In this document: in pieces, positions 1 to 11,369 of the stretch
How positions within the stretch are numbered: the stretch's first letter is position 1
Layout: each line of letters starts with the position of its first letter
Assembly (NCBI GenBank): GCA_023678885.1
Contig: CM042965.1
Coordinates: 32,469,777-32,533,776, forward strand
From: Pogostemon cablin
Taxonomy: Eukaryota; Streptophyta; Magnoliopsida; Lamiales; Lamiaceae
Length of the DNA stretch: 64,000 bases
Direction of reading: 5' to 3'
Translations under genes and position numbers: made by a program
The notes under the pieces: model-generated
Seen by the model: only the letters and a program-made list of their open reading frames with translations
Databases searched by the model: none
What the model was told of the DNA's origin: nothing

Positions 1-848
1 ATGTTGATTTTTTTTTAATATGATAGGCTAATCTCCCTTGTGAGATTAGCAATATGAATTGTGTTAGATAATTTTGGATATTTGCAATTGAATGATTATG
101 TTGATTGGGTTAATTGATTTTCTATTATTGATTATTAATTGCTTGATTTGTTTTGTTGACTTATGTGTTTAGTTGTTCTAGATATGTGATTAGATTGAGA
201 AATCAATTATATGCTTAGGATAATTAAGTGAATCATTTCATCAAGTGCATTATAAATTGTAAAGAGATTGAGAAATCCTTTAGAATTTATAACACTTTGA
301 TAGAACATGTGATTTGTTAGATCGAGAGGTCAATTGATCGTGTGAAGGGACTCTCTAATTGATTAGTACCTAGTTAAAATTGTTTGATTGAGAACCAACC
401 TTAGAGCCTTTTTGAGACCTTGTAAAGGATCTACATCCTATCCATCTCGAGAGGGAGTTTAGGTAGAATTCGTGTTGGCTCTTAGTTATTAATCCATGAA
501 ATATATGAATTCGTTGCATGATACCTAGATTTTCCATACTTTAAGTATTGCTAGTCTCATTCTCTATCTACTTGGCTCATTCATCCATCTTCCATTCATC
601 TATCTCATTGTTTATCTTATCATTTAATTGTTTAATTGTCAAGAACATTCATCCATCTTCCATTCATCTATCTCATTGTTTATCTTATCATTTAATTGTT
701 TAATTGTCATTTCTTGATTAATCCTACCCCTTTATGATCATCTCTATAATATTATGACAAATACGAGATCGCTTAAACTCTAGTACCTTCCTCCCTGTGG
801 TTTGATAAATTCTTTAATTAGTCATCCCAACTACAAAATGGCTAATCA
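1..848 (+). mobile_element. 3' part of an old LTR, Athila/Tat-like family
   Basis: This is a diverged, opposite-strand copy of the LTR at 965-2756. The block with TGATAGGCTAATCTC near base 21, the stretch around 430-470 and the stretch at 765-830 all match that LTR in reverse complement. It ends in CA at 848, at the same point where the element at 965 has its LTR end. No primer-binding site follows, so it is a 3' LTR or a solo LTR whose left end lies outside the window. A short unassigned spacer (849-959) separates it from the next element. Confidence 0.75.
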
Positions 849-964
849 GTACCTTAAGAGTGTTAATATTATACTATATATTATTATGTGCATAAATTTT
901 GAAATAAACAAAAATAAAAAGTGTAAAGTTATAGCATGTAGGAATAAAGATAGCAACCAGCAGT

Positions 965-2756
965 TGATTGGTCGTTATAGTCGGGATGACCAATTAAAGA
1001 ATTTATCGAACCATAGGGAGGAAGGTACTAGAGTTTAAGCGATCTCAAGTTTATCGTGATTTTATAAAGATGATCGAAAAAGAGGATAAGATGAAAATGA
1101 ATGCAATTAAACTAATGCAAGAAATAAGAAATAAATGAATGCAAGATAAATGGGTTCCAAATGATGTAAGGATGAGATTAGCAACAATCATGTCATAGAT
1201 AACAGAGTAATCATGCAATTGATTATAATCTATCATGGACATGGCATATGAGTAATTACTAATTCCACCTAAACTCTCTACTAAGATGGATAGGATGTAG
1301 GCCCTCAATAAGACTCCCAAAAGCACAAAGGATCGAGACCATAGCGAACACCACCCAATAGGTTACTCTACAAGTTCCCTAATTAGATACTAAATCATAG
1401 GCAATATTCCCTTTTAAGGTACTATGAATTTACTAATGGCTTGAGTCTCCTAATCTAATTAACTAATCTCTCGATTAAGCTAATCAAATGTTCTATCAAA
1501 GGGTTCCAAATCTAGAAGGATATACCTATCTCATTCTAAATTAATGCACATGAAGTGTATGATGAAATGATTCAATGAACTATCCTAAGCATATAATTGA
1601 TCTACCAATCTAATCACATGCCTATGACGATTAATCACACATATCAATCATACACATCAAGCAACTAACAATCAATGATAGAAATAACATAAAGCTCATT
1701 CAAGATTAAAATCAATTTGCATAAAAACTAAATTATCCAACACCAATCATGGAGCTAATCTCACAAAGGAGATTAGCCTATCATAGTCTTAGAGAAAACA
1801 ACATAGACAATTGTATCTACAAATCCCATGAAAAATCTATAAAGAAGTTCACAAAAATTAGAAATAGATTCCCCCTTTGAAGTGTTTCAATGGAGATCTC
1901 CTTCTTCTTCTTGTAAGCTTCACTCTCCCTTGCTTCCTTGATCACTTGGATGGTGGATTTGATGGAGGGGATCAAGTGTAGATGGATGGATGAAGAATGG
2001 ATGAGAGGGATGGTGTGAATTGAAGGAAATGGTGTGTGATCTAGGTGCAGAAGTGAAACACTTGTGTGGAATATCTAATCTCTCTTGAAATGTTGAACTT
2101 GAAACTATTTATACCCTCTTCAAGTTGGGCCACGAATTTAACATCAAATGGGCTTTTTACACACACTTACATACATTGGCAGGTGAAAACCTAGATTTTT
2201 GGCCCAAAAATATGCAACTCGAGTCGAGTTACACTCCATGTAACTCGAGTTAAACCAGCTCGACTCGTGTTGACAACTCATGTACCCGCCTGTTCGGTTG
2301 TGTTACGAGACTCTAAAATTGAAAATCCCATAGAAGGCAACTCGACTCGAGCTAGCAACACGAGTTGCAGCTTGCAAGTCGAGTTGGCTCACTGTACAAT
2401 TTCTGCTCCTACCCTGCTCCTAGCTCGACTCGAGTTGCAAGTCAAGTTGGACCTTGCGACTCAAGTAAGCTCACTGGATAATTTTTGGACCCTAACTCGA
2501 CCTTCTCTCAACTCGAGTTGCAAGTTGAGTTGCACCTTGCAACTCGAGTTGGGTCCCGTCGGTCCCATTTCTTGCTCGTTTCAGCTCTCATTCCATTTTT
2601 ACTCTATTTTCACCTGTTTTACATACGTTTAAGCTCATTCACACATATTTTCATGAAAACTCATAACACAACCAAATAACACATAAAATACGGATAAAAT
2701 AATACGAAAACACATATAAAAAGATACTAAAATTTAGGTGAAAATAGCGACGATCA
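965..2756 (-). repeat. 3' LTR of the 965-9891 element
   Basis: Long direct repeat of 8172-9891. In element orientation it starts TGATCGTCGC and ends with CCAATCA. It carries about 72 bp near 976-1045 that the 5' LTR lacks. That extra block is also present in the older inverted LTR (765-830), so it is ancestral and was lost from the 5' LTR. Confidence 0.9.
2215..2575 (-). repeat. Array of CAACTCGAGTTG-type palindromes in LTR U3
   Basis: Many variants of a palindromic motif with core AACTCGAGTT or CTCGACTCGAG lie in about 360 bp, interspersed with unrelated bases. In element orientation this is about 180-540 bp from the LTR start, the usual place for U3 enhancers. The matching array in the other LTR is at 9351-9700. 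Function is not shown. Confidence 0.8.
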
Positions 2757-2768
2757 CCCCCAAATTTA
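2757..2768 (-). other. Polypurine tract of the 965-9891 element
   Basis: On the minus strand the tract AAATTTGGGGG directly precedes the LTR start TGATCG. This is the position expected for the plus-strand primer of reverse transcription. Confidence 0.8.
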
Positions 2769-4950
2769 ATAGCGACGAAAATGATAAACCAAGAGGAGAA
2801 ATTTTTACCTAGGAAAAGACCTAACGAATATAAACAATAACACATCGATAGCAATAATAACTACAAACTATGCTAAGTCATCCTACAACATTAGATTCAT
2901 GACATGAGGAATTAACAAGTTCAATCAAAAGAGGATAAAGTGTAATATAGTCCCTTTTTAGTCCAAGCCTCACAACGGATATCAATTTCACTCAACACTC
3001 TTTGATTTAGGTAAAACAACACTCATTAATCGATTGACTCAACTCGCTATAAGCTTGCTTGTGGACTACATTCACAAACCTCCAAAGTTTTGATCAATGA
3101 TCAAAAAGGTCTTTCATTAAGGATGTAATGATAAGTTCTTTGGTAAGGTAGGAAGAATTTGGATAAAAGTGACTAATCATGTGCAAGCAATCGAAGAGGT
3201 AGCAACTTTCTTCCATTTCTCCACTTTTCTTTTCTTTCTTTTTATCTTTGTTAGTCATAAGCACTATTCATCATCATTCCTTTGGATTGAGCTTCTTATG
3301 ATGCATGCTTCCTTCTTTGGACTTTTATTTTCTTGAGCATCTTGTTGTTGCGTTGCTCATTTTCTTATTTTTAGGTTGCATGTGCATTCTTGTTTTTGCT
3401 CTTTTCATCATTTTTCTTACTTGTTTACCACTTCTTTTGTTATTCAATCAATCCTTTCTAGCTACCATCTCCTCAATTACTCACACAAAAGGGTAACTAT
3501 ATAAGGCTCATTTGGGTAATCAAGGCTTGTAATGTGCTAAATTCACAAGAAATAGGCTTATAAGCTCAAAGTGGTTGACTAGGGATGATGTTCATGGTAT
3601 GAAAATATTTGGCAATGACTATAAATAACAAGGATGGCCTAATATCACTAATCTCCACTAATCAGGCTCGTTCCTATAGTCCTTGAGCAAGTTATAGCTT
3701 ATCAAACACAACCGATCCACTCATGAAGAAATAGCATGTATGCGCGGTTGAGGCTCAAACGCTCACAAGCTTATGCTCGGACCTTAAGGACTTATTACAC
3801 CACATTCATCTCAAAATTGAACAAGTTAAATAAAATATATCACAATTCGAAAGTGTAGAGATTCTTAATCATAAATTGTCATCACTTATCACAACAACAT
3901 GTCATCAATCACATCCAAAAATGACCCATGACATCCCAAAACAAACCACCAAAACTCCACTAGACAAAAATGAAAATACACAAAATATAAAAGAAAACAC
4001 ACCAAACAAGAAACAACACAAAAACACATAACATGCAAAACAAAAATCACCACCATAAGACAATTAAGCACACATTCATAGCATCCATAATCAAATGAGC
4101 TCACAAACATCCCATCCTTAATTGAAAAGGAAATCCTAGATTACGAAAGTAAACCTCCCACAAACATAACATATGAAGTAGCATGATAATCCAACACAAT
4201 CCAAATCAATATTAATTAATGTCAAGCAAATAGAAGTGATGAGATGTAAAGTAAACTCCCTTCGAAAGGCTTTGATAGTGGAAATGGTTGGCACGAGCTT
4301 CCGAATAGATACATCACGACCCTCGATTTGATCTCCAGGCTCAATTCGTACTTCCACTACACTTCTCTATTTCAACTATGCTCAAAACTAATCAAAAACT
4401 ATTAGCTCAACAATTGCAATAAAATAAGGACTATCATGCACTTCAACACAACTAATCGTACCAAAATCATGCCCAAACTCATCAGAAAAATTTTAAAATT
4501 GACCAAATTTTACAAGAATCACACTCAAGGGGTGAGTTACACCACTCACTCTCCCCCCAAACTTAACTCGAAATAAGAGTTGAGACTTAAGTTTGCAAAA
4601 AGTGGTGAGACTTACCCTTGTAGTTTATATCAATGATCTTCTTGTGGAGAATCATATGCATCACAACTCTCAAGGTACTCCACCACGCACTAGCCCCCCC
4701 AAACTTAACTCGAGACAAGAGTCGAGAATTAAGTTTGCAACAAATGGTGCGACATTCCTATTTGAATTCATAAAGCACTTCTCCTTTCTTCAATGTGCAT
4801 TTTCTCATAAGCACAATCCACCTACAAGGCCAAAATGCAAAATAATATCAAATCCACAATCCTTATTGAAAGCACTAAATAAAGCAATAAAGATAATGAT
4901 GGATTGTCTCTCATCTAGTGCTAAGTTTAACGTCTTCAAGCCGGACAATA
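2769..4950 (-). other. Non-coding 3' interior of the LARD-like element
   Basis: About 2.2 kb with no convincing coding sequence. Short reading frames here look like chance. Near its gag-proximal end two similar blocks (about 4535-4640 and 4675-4750) each hold a G-run that resembles the element's polypurine tract, next to a small hairpin (4559-4594 and 4701-4735). Confidence 0.6.
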
Positions 4951-4959
4951 TTTTCAAGC

Positions 4960-5337
4960 TCATGGTGGTCTAGAATAGTCCTTAGGCACCGTCATAGGTT
5001 TCTTCTTGAAGTAGAGCCTTGTGCTCTCCCGCTTAACCACAAGAACGTGGCCTTTCTTGTTGAATAATTCAAGCAATTGTTCTCCAAAGGTGTTCTTCAC
5101 AAGGAATGGCTCTTTCCACTTGTTCCATTTTTTCCATAGGACTTTATATACATTTTGAACTTCAACCACATCCCCCGGTAAGAATTCGGGCATTGACAAG
5201 TGTTGGTGCCCTCTTGCAATCCTTTTCCTACAATTTTCAACAAACAAGTTTTTATCAATAAAATCATGAAAATTCTTAAAAGAGTTTGAAATTTCAATAG
5301 AATGAGAAGGTTTTTTCTTGTATGGAGTGGAGTCCAT
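4960..5337 (-). pseudogene. Gag-region fragment, copy 1 of an internal duplication
   Basis: A 125-codon frame that I cannot assign to a named domain. It is basic, has a K-rich stretch near the start and a WKKWNKWK cluster at about residues 68-75. It is nearly identical to the frame at 6779-7180, and this copy is cut off from its upstream sequence by the solo LTR at 5346. By position it belongs to the gag region of a non-autonomous element. No zinc knuckle or enzyme motif is visible. The duplicate copies differ by substitutions and small changes, so the duplication is not recent. Confidence 0.5.
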
Positions 5338-7465
5338 GATCTTAGTGTTGGCAATTGGATCTTATGGTGAACACGATTTGAAAAGAAAACAAGTAATTAA
5401 TAAACAACGGAAGCATAAATCAATACCTGTCTTCTGGATTGGAGTAGAGGATGAATATCTGAGAAGAACTACCTCTTGTTCTTCTACTGTATTACCCTAG
5501 TCTAATCCTGTTGTTGTGTGGTCAACAGTCTGCAGGATCACTCAATCTGCTCCTAACCACTTTTTAGACAAAAGAACGGCGTTCTCAATTCTTAGGGCAT
5601 CCAGGAGCTGAGCAGACTATTATAAAGGGCTACAGTAGGGACCAGGAGGAGAAATTGGGCTGGGCCTCAATCAGATTTAATTAACCAAGCTTAGCCCAAA
5701 GCTTTTAATTAAATCCAATAATAATAATAATATAGTCCACTAAAATATTATTACTGCACTACCCATCCAATCCCAAATTATGTTCTGGGCTCCTTCTTAT
5801 TATGAGCCCAATAATCTCCCCATGTTTAAGATATTCAATGCCCATTAATTAATTAAGTTACTGACAACTCAAATTAATTAATATCTCATCCGAGAGTAGT
5901 ACCACTCAACCTTTTTATCATGCCGGAAATTAATCCACTTGCAAGATTTACATGATAAACCTTATGAGCTCCTCAAGGGGACATCATCAACCTAAATCGG
6001 ACATGGATTCCTTCTACAATCAACAGCACACCATAGAGACAGCACTACTTCCCAACTCACCGAGTTTGTTGATTTAATTCATTTAAATCTCACCCATTGA
6101 TGAATCAAAGAAATACATACTGCCCTACGTGTCGAAGTTATTGTATAGGGATTAAGAGCATGGACATCCATAATAACAGAGATCAAGTTCTTCTATATAG
6201 ACAGTACAAGTCGAACGATCTCAAGCGGTCCTACTCAATACACGCTAAGTGCACTAATGTGATTCTATAGTCAAGACAAACTAATTCCAAATCACACTAC
6301 AACCATACCGATAGATAGTCCCCGTCTATCTCGGTTGTGAGCATCTGTTTATACTTTATAAGGAAACCGATAATATGATCTTTCGCGTGTTGTCGCACAA
6401 CATATTATCTACAGTATAAAGTAAATGGACTTTTGCACAAACATATAAATAAACAATTTATAAAATGCAAAAACGTTTGATCATATGATTCTCATTTCAA
6501 ATAAAATTGTTATTACATTGTTCAATACAAAAAGCAAGGCTTTTAGTATACAAATCTAACACTTAGTTTCCGGAGGTTTCTTTTCTTCCATAAGTGCATA
6601 AATCTCTTCTTGGTTTCGAAGCTTTACTTTCTCAACCATCACTTCAAGAGACTCGACAAATCTTTCAAATTATCCATTCAACTCTTCTTTCAAATCTTTG
6701 GCTTTCACCCACTTAGGAACTCTTTCTCTCTTCTCCGTCATAACCTTATCAACCCCCAAACTAGCCTCTTTTCTATCCTTAACGACCATGCATTCTCTCT
6801 TTGTTCTGCAGGTAGAAGGCTTGTTCATGTAGAATGTGCCCTCTCTTCTTGAAGTAGTGCCTTGTGCTCTCCCGCTTAACCACAAGAACGTGCCCTTTCT
6901 TGTTGAATAATTCAAGCAATTGTTCTCCAAATGTGTTCTTCACAAGGAATGACCCTTTCCACTTGTTCCACTTTTTCCATGGGGCTTTATATGTATTCTG
7001 AACTTCAACCACATCCCCCGGTAAGAATTCGGGCATTGACAAGTGTTGGTGCCCTCTTGCAATCCTTTCCCTATAGTTTTCAACAAACAAGTTTTTATCA
7101 ATAAAATCATGAAAATTCTTAAAAGAGTTTGAAATTTCAATAGAATGAGAAGGTTTTTTCTTATGTGGAGTGGAGTACATGATCTTAGTTTTGGGATGTT
7201 TTTTTCTTCCATAAGTGCATGAATCTCTTCTTGGTTTCGAAGCTTTACTTTCTCAACCATCAATTCAAGAGACTCGACAAATCTTTCGAATTCACCCTTC
7301 AACTCTTCTTTTAACTCTTTGGCTTTCACCCATTTAGGAACTCTTTCTCTCTTCTCCGTCATAACCTTATCAACCCCAAACTAGCCTCTTTTCTATCCTT
7401 AATGACCGTGCATTCTCTCTTTGTTCCACAGATAGAAGGCTTGTTCATGTTCTCTTCTTGAAGTC
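4990..7465 (-). repeat. Tandem duplication of a ~600-bp gag segment
   Basis: Unit 1 is 4990-5340 plus 6562-6830 (the solo LTR lies between) and unit 2 is about 6850-7460. The order of landmarks is the same in both: an NTFGEQLLELF-encoding block, a GHQHLSMPEFLPGD block, then a KREECMV/KRECTV-type block. Removing the solo LTR restores two head-to-tail units of about 620 bp. Confidence 0.8.
5346..6561. mobile_element. Solo LTR, about 1.2 kb
   Basis: Starts TGTTGGCAATTGG and ends AATCTAACA, with the perfect 5-bp duplication CTTAG at 5341-5345 and 6562-6566. It has no interior region and no coding sequence, so an LTR-LTR recombination left one LTR behind. The ends resemble plant copia LTRs, but that is an impression. 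TATA-like sequences occur on both strands (about 5621 and 6370), so I leave the strand open. It interrupts copy 1 of the duplicated gag block. Confidence 0.85.
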
Positions 7466-7550
7466 TCTCCATGGTGGACACAACTTGACTAACTAAGTGC
7501 TCAATGGAATCCAATCTAGCACCGTATGCTACGATTTTATTGATCACCAT
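6779..7550 (-). pseudogene. Gag-region frames, copy 2 (unassigned)
   Basis: Overlapping frames at 6779-7180, 6940-7362 and 7359-7550 together cover a gag-like stretch broken by frameshifts. It includes a charged, probably helical segment (EELKGEFERFVESLELMVEKVK at about 7230-7295) and the block shared with copy 1. A stop separates it from the upstream frame at 7557-8027. I recognise no domain. The likely role is structural Gag protein of the LARD-like element. Confidence 0.45.
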
Positions 7551-7556
7551 TTCACA

Positions 7557-8027
7557 CTAATTTCCCATTTGATCCTTCCACTCTTCATTATATTTCTTCT
7601 CCCTCTCCATGCGCTCCATAATCTTTTCAATCAACTCATCTCTACGCTTCTCTTTGTAGTCACGTTGGGCGAAATAAGAGGTGTTGGAGTCTTGAAAATC
7701 TCCCCATAGTTGTGGTTGATTTCTTTCTTCATTTCTAGAAAATTTTCCTTGAAAAACATCATCCACACCTCGAGGGTATACTTGTTGACACATTTGATGA
7801 GAAACTCCAAAATCTCCATAACCTTGTTGTTGGAATTTCATATTAGGCACTTGTACTCTGAAATCCGGTTGCAAGTTTGGTGCACCATTTGGCATTTGAA
7901 ATCCTTGAAAATTTCCTTGTGTGTTCATAGTGGGAAGAACACCACTATTCGCCATATTTCGAATAATATCCATGTAGCTCATATTTTTGGGCTTGTTCAC
8001 CTTCTTCCTCCTTCTCAATGTATGCAC
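7557..8027 (-). CDS. Putative Gag N-terminal frame of the LARD-like element
   Basis: A 156-codon frame beginning about 145 bp inside the 5' LTR, the usual position for gag. The middle is rich in Q, N, G and P. The C-terminal third is charged and probably helical (RRDELIEKIMERMEREKK at about residues 128-145). The Q/N/G-rich character is like the gag C-terminal part of the Athila-type element at 26390-27053. No enzyme motif is present. It ends in a stop just before the frames that follow it downstream, so the original Gag was probably longer. Confidence 0.5.
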   Translation of the reverse strand: MHTLRRRKKVNKPKNMSYMDIIRNMANSGVLPTMNTQGNFQGFQMPNGAPNLQPDFRVQVPNMKFQQQGYGDFGVSHQMCQQVYPRGVDDVFQGKFSRNEERNQPQLWGDFQDSNTSYFAQRDYKEKRRDELIEKIMERMEREKKYNEEWKDQMGN

Positions 8028-8151
8028 CTACAAGAGAAAGAAAAATTTGAACAAAATTTTCTAAAGCAAATATAAGATGCAAAAATTAAAAAAATGTCCT
8101 TATTAAGACCACTCTAAACAATCATTCATCAAACTACTAGCGACTGTTACC

Positions 8152-8169
8152 TCCCCAACAACGACGCCA
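8152..8169 (-). other. Primer-binding site, tRNA-Asp-like
   Basis: On the minus strand TGGCGTCGTTGTTGGGGA lies two bases from the 5' LTR end. It matches the complement of the 3' end of plant tRNA-Asp, as I recall it, at 15 of 18 positions. This PBS type is common in Athila/Tat elements. Confidence 0.75.
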
Positions 8170-8171
8170 TT

Positions 8172-9891
8172 TGATTGGTCGTGATTTATCGTGATTTTAT
8201 AAGGACGATCGAAAAAGAGGATAAGATGTAAATGAATGCAATTAAACTAATGCAAGAAATAAGAAATAAATGAATGAAAGATAAATGAGTTCCAAATGAT
8301 GCAAGATTAGCAACAATCATGGCATAGATAACAAAGTAATCATGCAATTGATTATAATCTATCATGGACATGTCATAGGTGTGATCACTAATTCCACCTA
8401 AACTCTCTACCAAGATGGATAGGATGTAGGCCCTCAATAATGCTCCCAAAAGCACAAAGGATCAAGACCATAGCGAACACCTCCCAATAGGTACTAATTA
8501 CTCTACGAGTTCCCTAATTAGGTACTAAATCATAGGCAATATTCTCTTTTAAGGTACTATGAATTCACTAATGGCTTGGGTCTCCTCATCTAATTAACTA
8601 ATCTCTCGATTAAGCTAATCAAATTGTTCTATCAAATGGTTTCAAATCTAGAAGGATATACCTATCTCATTCTAAATTAATGCACATGAAGTGTATGATG
8701 AAATGTTTCAATGAACTATCCTAAGCATATAATTGATCTACCAATCTAATCACATGCCCATGACGATTAATCACACATATCAATCATACACATCAAGCAA
8801 TTAACAATCAATGATAGAAATAACATAAAGCTCATTCAAGATTAAAATCAATTTGCATAAAAACTAAATTATCAAACACCAATCATGGAGCTAATCTCAC
8901 AAAGGAGATTAGTCTATCATAGTATTAGAGAAAACAACATAGACAATTGTATCTACAAATCCCATGAAAAATCTATAAAGAAGTTCACAAAAATTAGAAA
9001 TAGATTCCCCCTTTGAAGTGTTTCAATTGAGATCTCCTTTTTCTTCTTGTAAGCTTCACTCTCCCTTACTTCCTTGATCACTTGGATGGTGGATTTGATG
9101 GAGGGGATCAAGTGTAGATGGATGGATGAAGAATGGATGAGAGGGATGGTGTGAATTGAAGGAAATGGTGTGTGATCTAGGTGTAGAAGTGAAACACTTG
9201 TGTGGAATATCTAATCTCTCTTGAAATGTTGAACTTGAGACTATTTATGCCCTCTTCAAGTTGGGCAACGAATTTAACATCAAATGGGCTTTTTACACAC
9301 ACTTACATACATTGGCAGGTGAAAATCTAGATTTTTGGCCCAAAAACATGCAACTTGAGTCAAGTTACATGGAGTGTAACTCGAGTTAAACCAGCTCGAC
9401 TCATGTTGACAACTCATGTACCCACCTGTTCGGTTGTGTTACGAGACTCTGAAATTGAAAATCCCACAGAAGGCAACTCGACTCGAGCTAGCAACTCGAG
9501 TTGCAGCTTGAAAGTCGAGTTGGCTCACTGTATAATTTCTGCACCTACCCTGCTCCTAGCTCGACTCGAGTTGCAAGTTGAGTTGGACCTTGCAACTCGA
9601 GTAAGCTCACTGGACAATTTTTGGACCCTAACTCGACCTTCTCTCAACTCGAGATGCAAGTCGAATTGCACCTTGCAACTCGAGTTGGGTCCCGTCGGCC
9701 CTGTTTCTTGCTCGTTTCAGTTCTCGTTTAATTTTTACTCCATTTTCACCTGTTTTACATACGTTTAAGCTCATTCACACATATTTCCATTAAAATACAT
9801 AACACAACCAAATAACACATAAAATACGGATAAAATAGCACGAAAACAATGCAAAAAGACACTAAAATTTAGGTGAAAATAGCGACGATCA
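8172..9891 (-). repeat. 5' LTR of the 965-9891 element
   Basis: 1720 bp, directly repeated at 965-2756 with scattered substitutions and one ~72-bp deletion near its PBS-proximal end. It ends in CA and is followed by the GCAGT target duplication. Confidence 0.9.
9351..9700 (-). repeat. Array of CAACTCGAGTTG-type palindromes (5' LTR copy)
   Basis: Counterpart of the array at 2215-2575. Cores such as ACTCGAGTT and CTCGACTCGAG recur over about 350 bp, with some cores mutated differently in the two LTRs. Confidence 0.8.
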
Positions 9892-9896
9892 GCAGT

Positions 9897-11196
9897 ATAC
9901 CCATATTTTTTGGGGTACTTATACTCGTATTCGTTTATTAAATACCTGTATATGTACCCGCCCCATTAAAAAAATTTATTATCATACCCGTACCCGTCTC
10001 ATACCCATTTATCAAAATTCGCGGGTTACTCGTACTTATTTAATATTCATTTTTATCCATATTTATATTTATTTATTGTTTAAATTAATATTTTATTTAA
10101 AATATTTTATTATTAATTAAATATATATAAATCTCTTTTAATATTGAATTAATTATATTTTAGGCAAAGTTTAAAATTAAAATAAGTTTTTAACATAAGA
10201 AAATATTTTGGACAATGAAATTAATAATATACAAAGTAAATAAAATATTACAACAATAAAGATAAAGATTGTATAAATGATATCAATTAATAATTTAAAT
10301 ATATGAGTTCATATAATAAAAAATAATGTACCTTTAAAAAGAAATTTAAAAAATAATTTAGATATATAAAAAGACAATAAAATAAAAATATATAAATAAA
10401 AGATAAAAATTGTACAAATGATATTATGAATTCATGTAAATAAAATAAAATTACTTAGATATATAAATAATCACTTGACATATATATATTATGGGAGGCC
10501 AAAAAAATGAATAGATGAAATAAAATAAAAATAATAATAATAATATATAAAATAAATAAAATATTACAACAATGAAGATAAAGATTGTCCAAATAATATT
10601 ATGAATTCACATAAAAAAATTACTTAAACATATACTCATATATTATGGGAGCCAAGAAATGAGTGGATGAGATAATATAAAAAACAAAATAAATGGATGA
10701 GATGTTGTTAAAAATTAATAATTACAATCAAGGGATGAGATGTTACTATAACTAATGAAGGGCCAAGATTTAATATTACCAAAGCTAAATTAGGTAGATT
10801 AAAATGATAAAAAAATTTTGGTCTAATTTTGACTTTTAAAGTGTGCTTTATTATATATAAAGATACGGATATTGAGAATGAACGACACTAGAATTATTTT
10901 ACAGAAAGGCTTTTTTTAATATTATTATTTTTTAAAAAAAAATTCACTTTTCAACCAACCAAATCAAAATGCAATTAAGTACAACAAAATTTTACTCTTT
11001 TCATATTTATAATGGGTATTATTTATGATATAATTTACTAGAACAAATTTTAATTTTTGTCTATTAATTGTATCACATTTTATTAAAATATTATTTCTTT
11101 TGAAAATTATTAAGTTCTTTTTCATTAGTTCACACCACATAATTGTTCACTTTTCTAAAAAGAAATATCATTATAATATAACACCTTAAAATTATA
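9897..11196. other. AT-rich intergenic region with degenerate repeats
   Basis: No gene is visible. Around 9897-10040 there are several ACCCGTACCC or ATACCC-type words, perhaps an eroded hAT-type end. At about 10200-10650 three loosely similar blocks recur at roughly 160-bp spacing, each with an AAGATAAA-ATTGT...ATATTATGAATTC pattern. The rest is A/T-rich low-complexity sequence. Confidence 0.5.
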
Positions 11197-11369
11197 CTCC
11201 CTCCGTCCCACCGAAAGGTCCTCATTTTACTATATTGGGTGTCCCATTCAAATGTTCTCATTTACCCACCACTCATTACTAATACAATTACTCACTATAT
11301 ATAAAATAATAATACTCCTTAATCTATGCACAAAAAGTAATCGGTGACGTTTGGGCGGGACGGAGGGAG
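11197..11369. mobile_element. Stowaway-like MITE
   Basis: Starts CTCCCTCCGTCCC and ends GGGACGGAGGGAG, the classic Stowaway inverted ends, with TA directly before it. The expected TA after it is missing because it abuts an LTR end whose terminal bases are also missing. Non-coding, about 173 bp. Confidence 0.85.

Larger units (their letters stand above)
965..9891 (-). mobile_element. Athila/Tat-like LTR retrotransposon without pol (LARD-like), full length
   Basis: Complete element on the minus strand, bounded by TG...CA and flanked by the 5-bp target duplication GCAGT (960-964 and 9892-9896). The LTRs are 965-2756 (3' LTR, 1792 bp) and 8172-9891 (5' LTR, 1720 bp). A tRNA-Asp-like primer-binding site touches the 5' LTR and a polypurine tract touches the 3' LTR. 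The interior has gag-like reading frames only; I see no protease, reverse transcriptase or integrase motifs, so it must have relied on enzymes from a partner element. A later solo LTR sits at 5346-6561. The Athila/Tat assignment rests on the PBS, the LTR size and the resemblance to the gag-bearing element at 25770-29959. Confidence 0.85.

Noticed and set aside
2267..2632. 121-codon frame (and its copy at 9355-9768)
   Set aside because: Both lie in the U3 palindrome array of the LTRs and have no domain.
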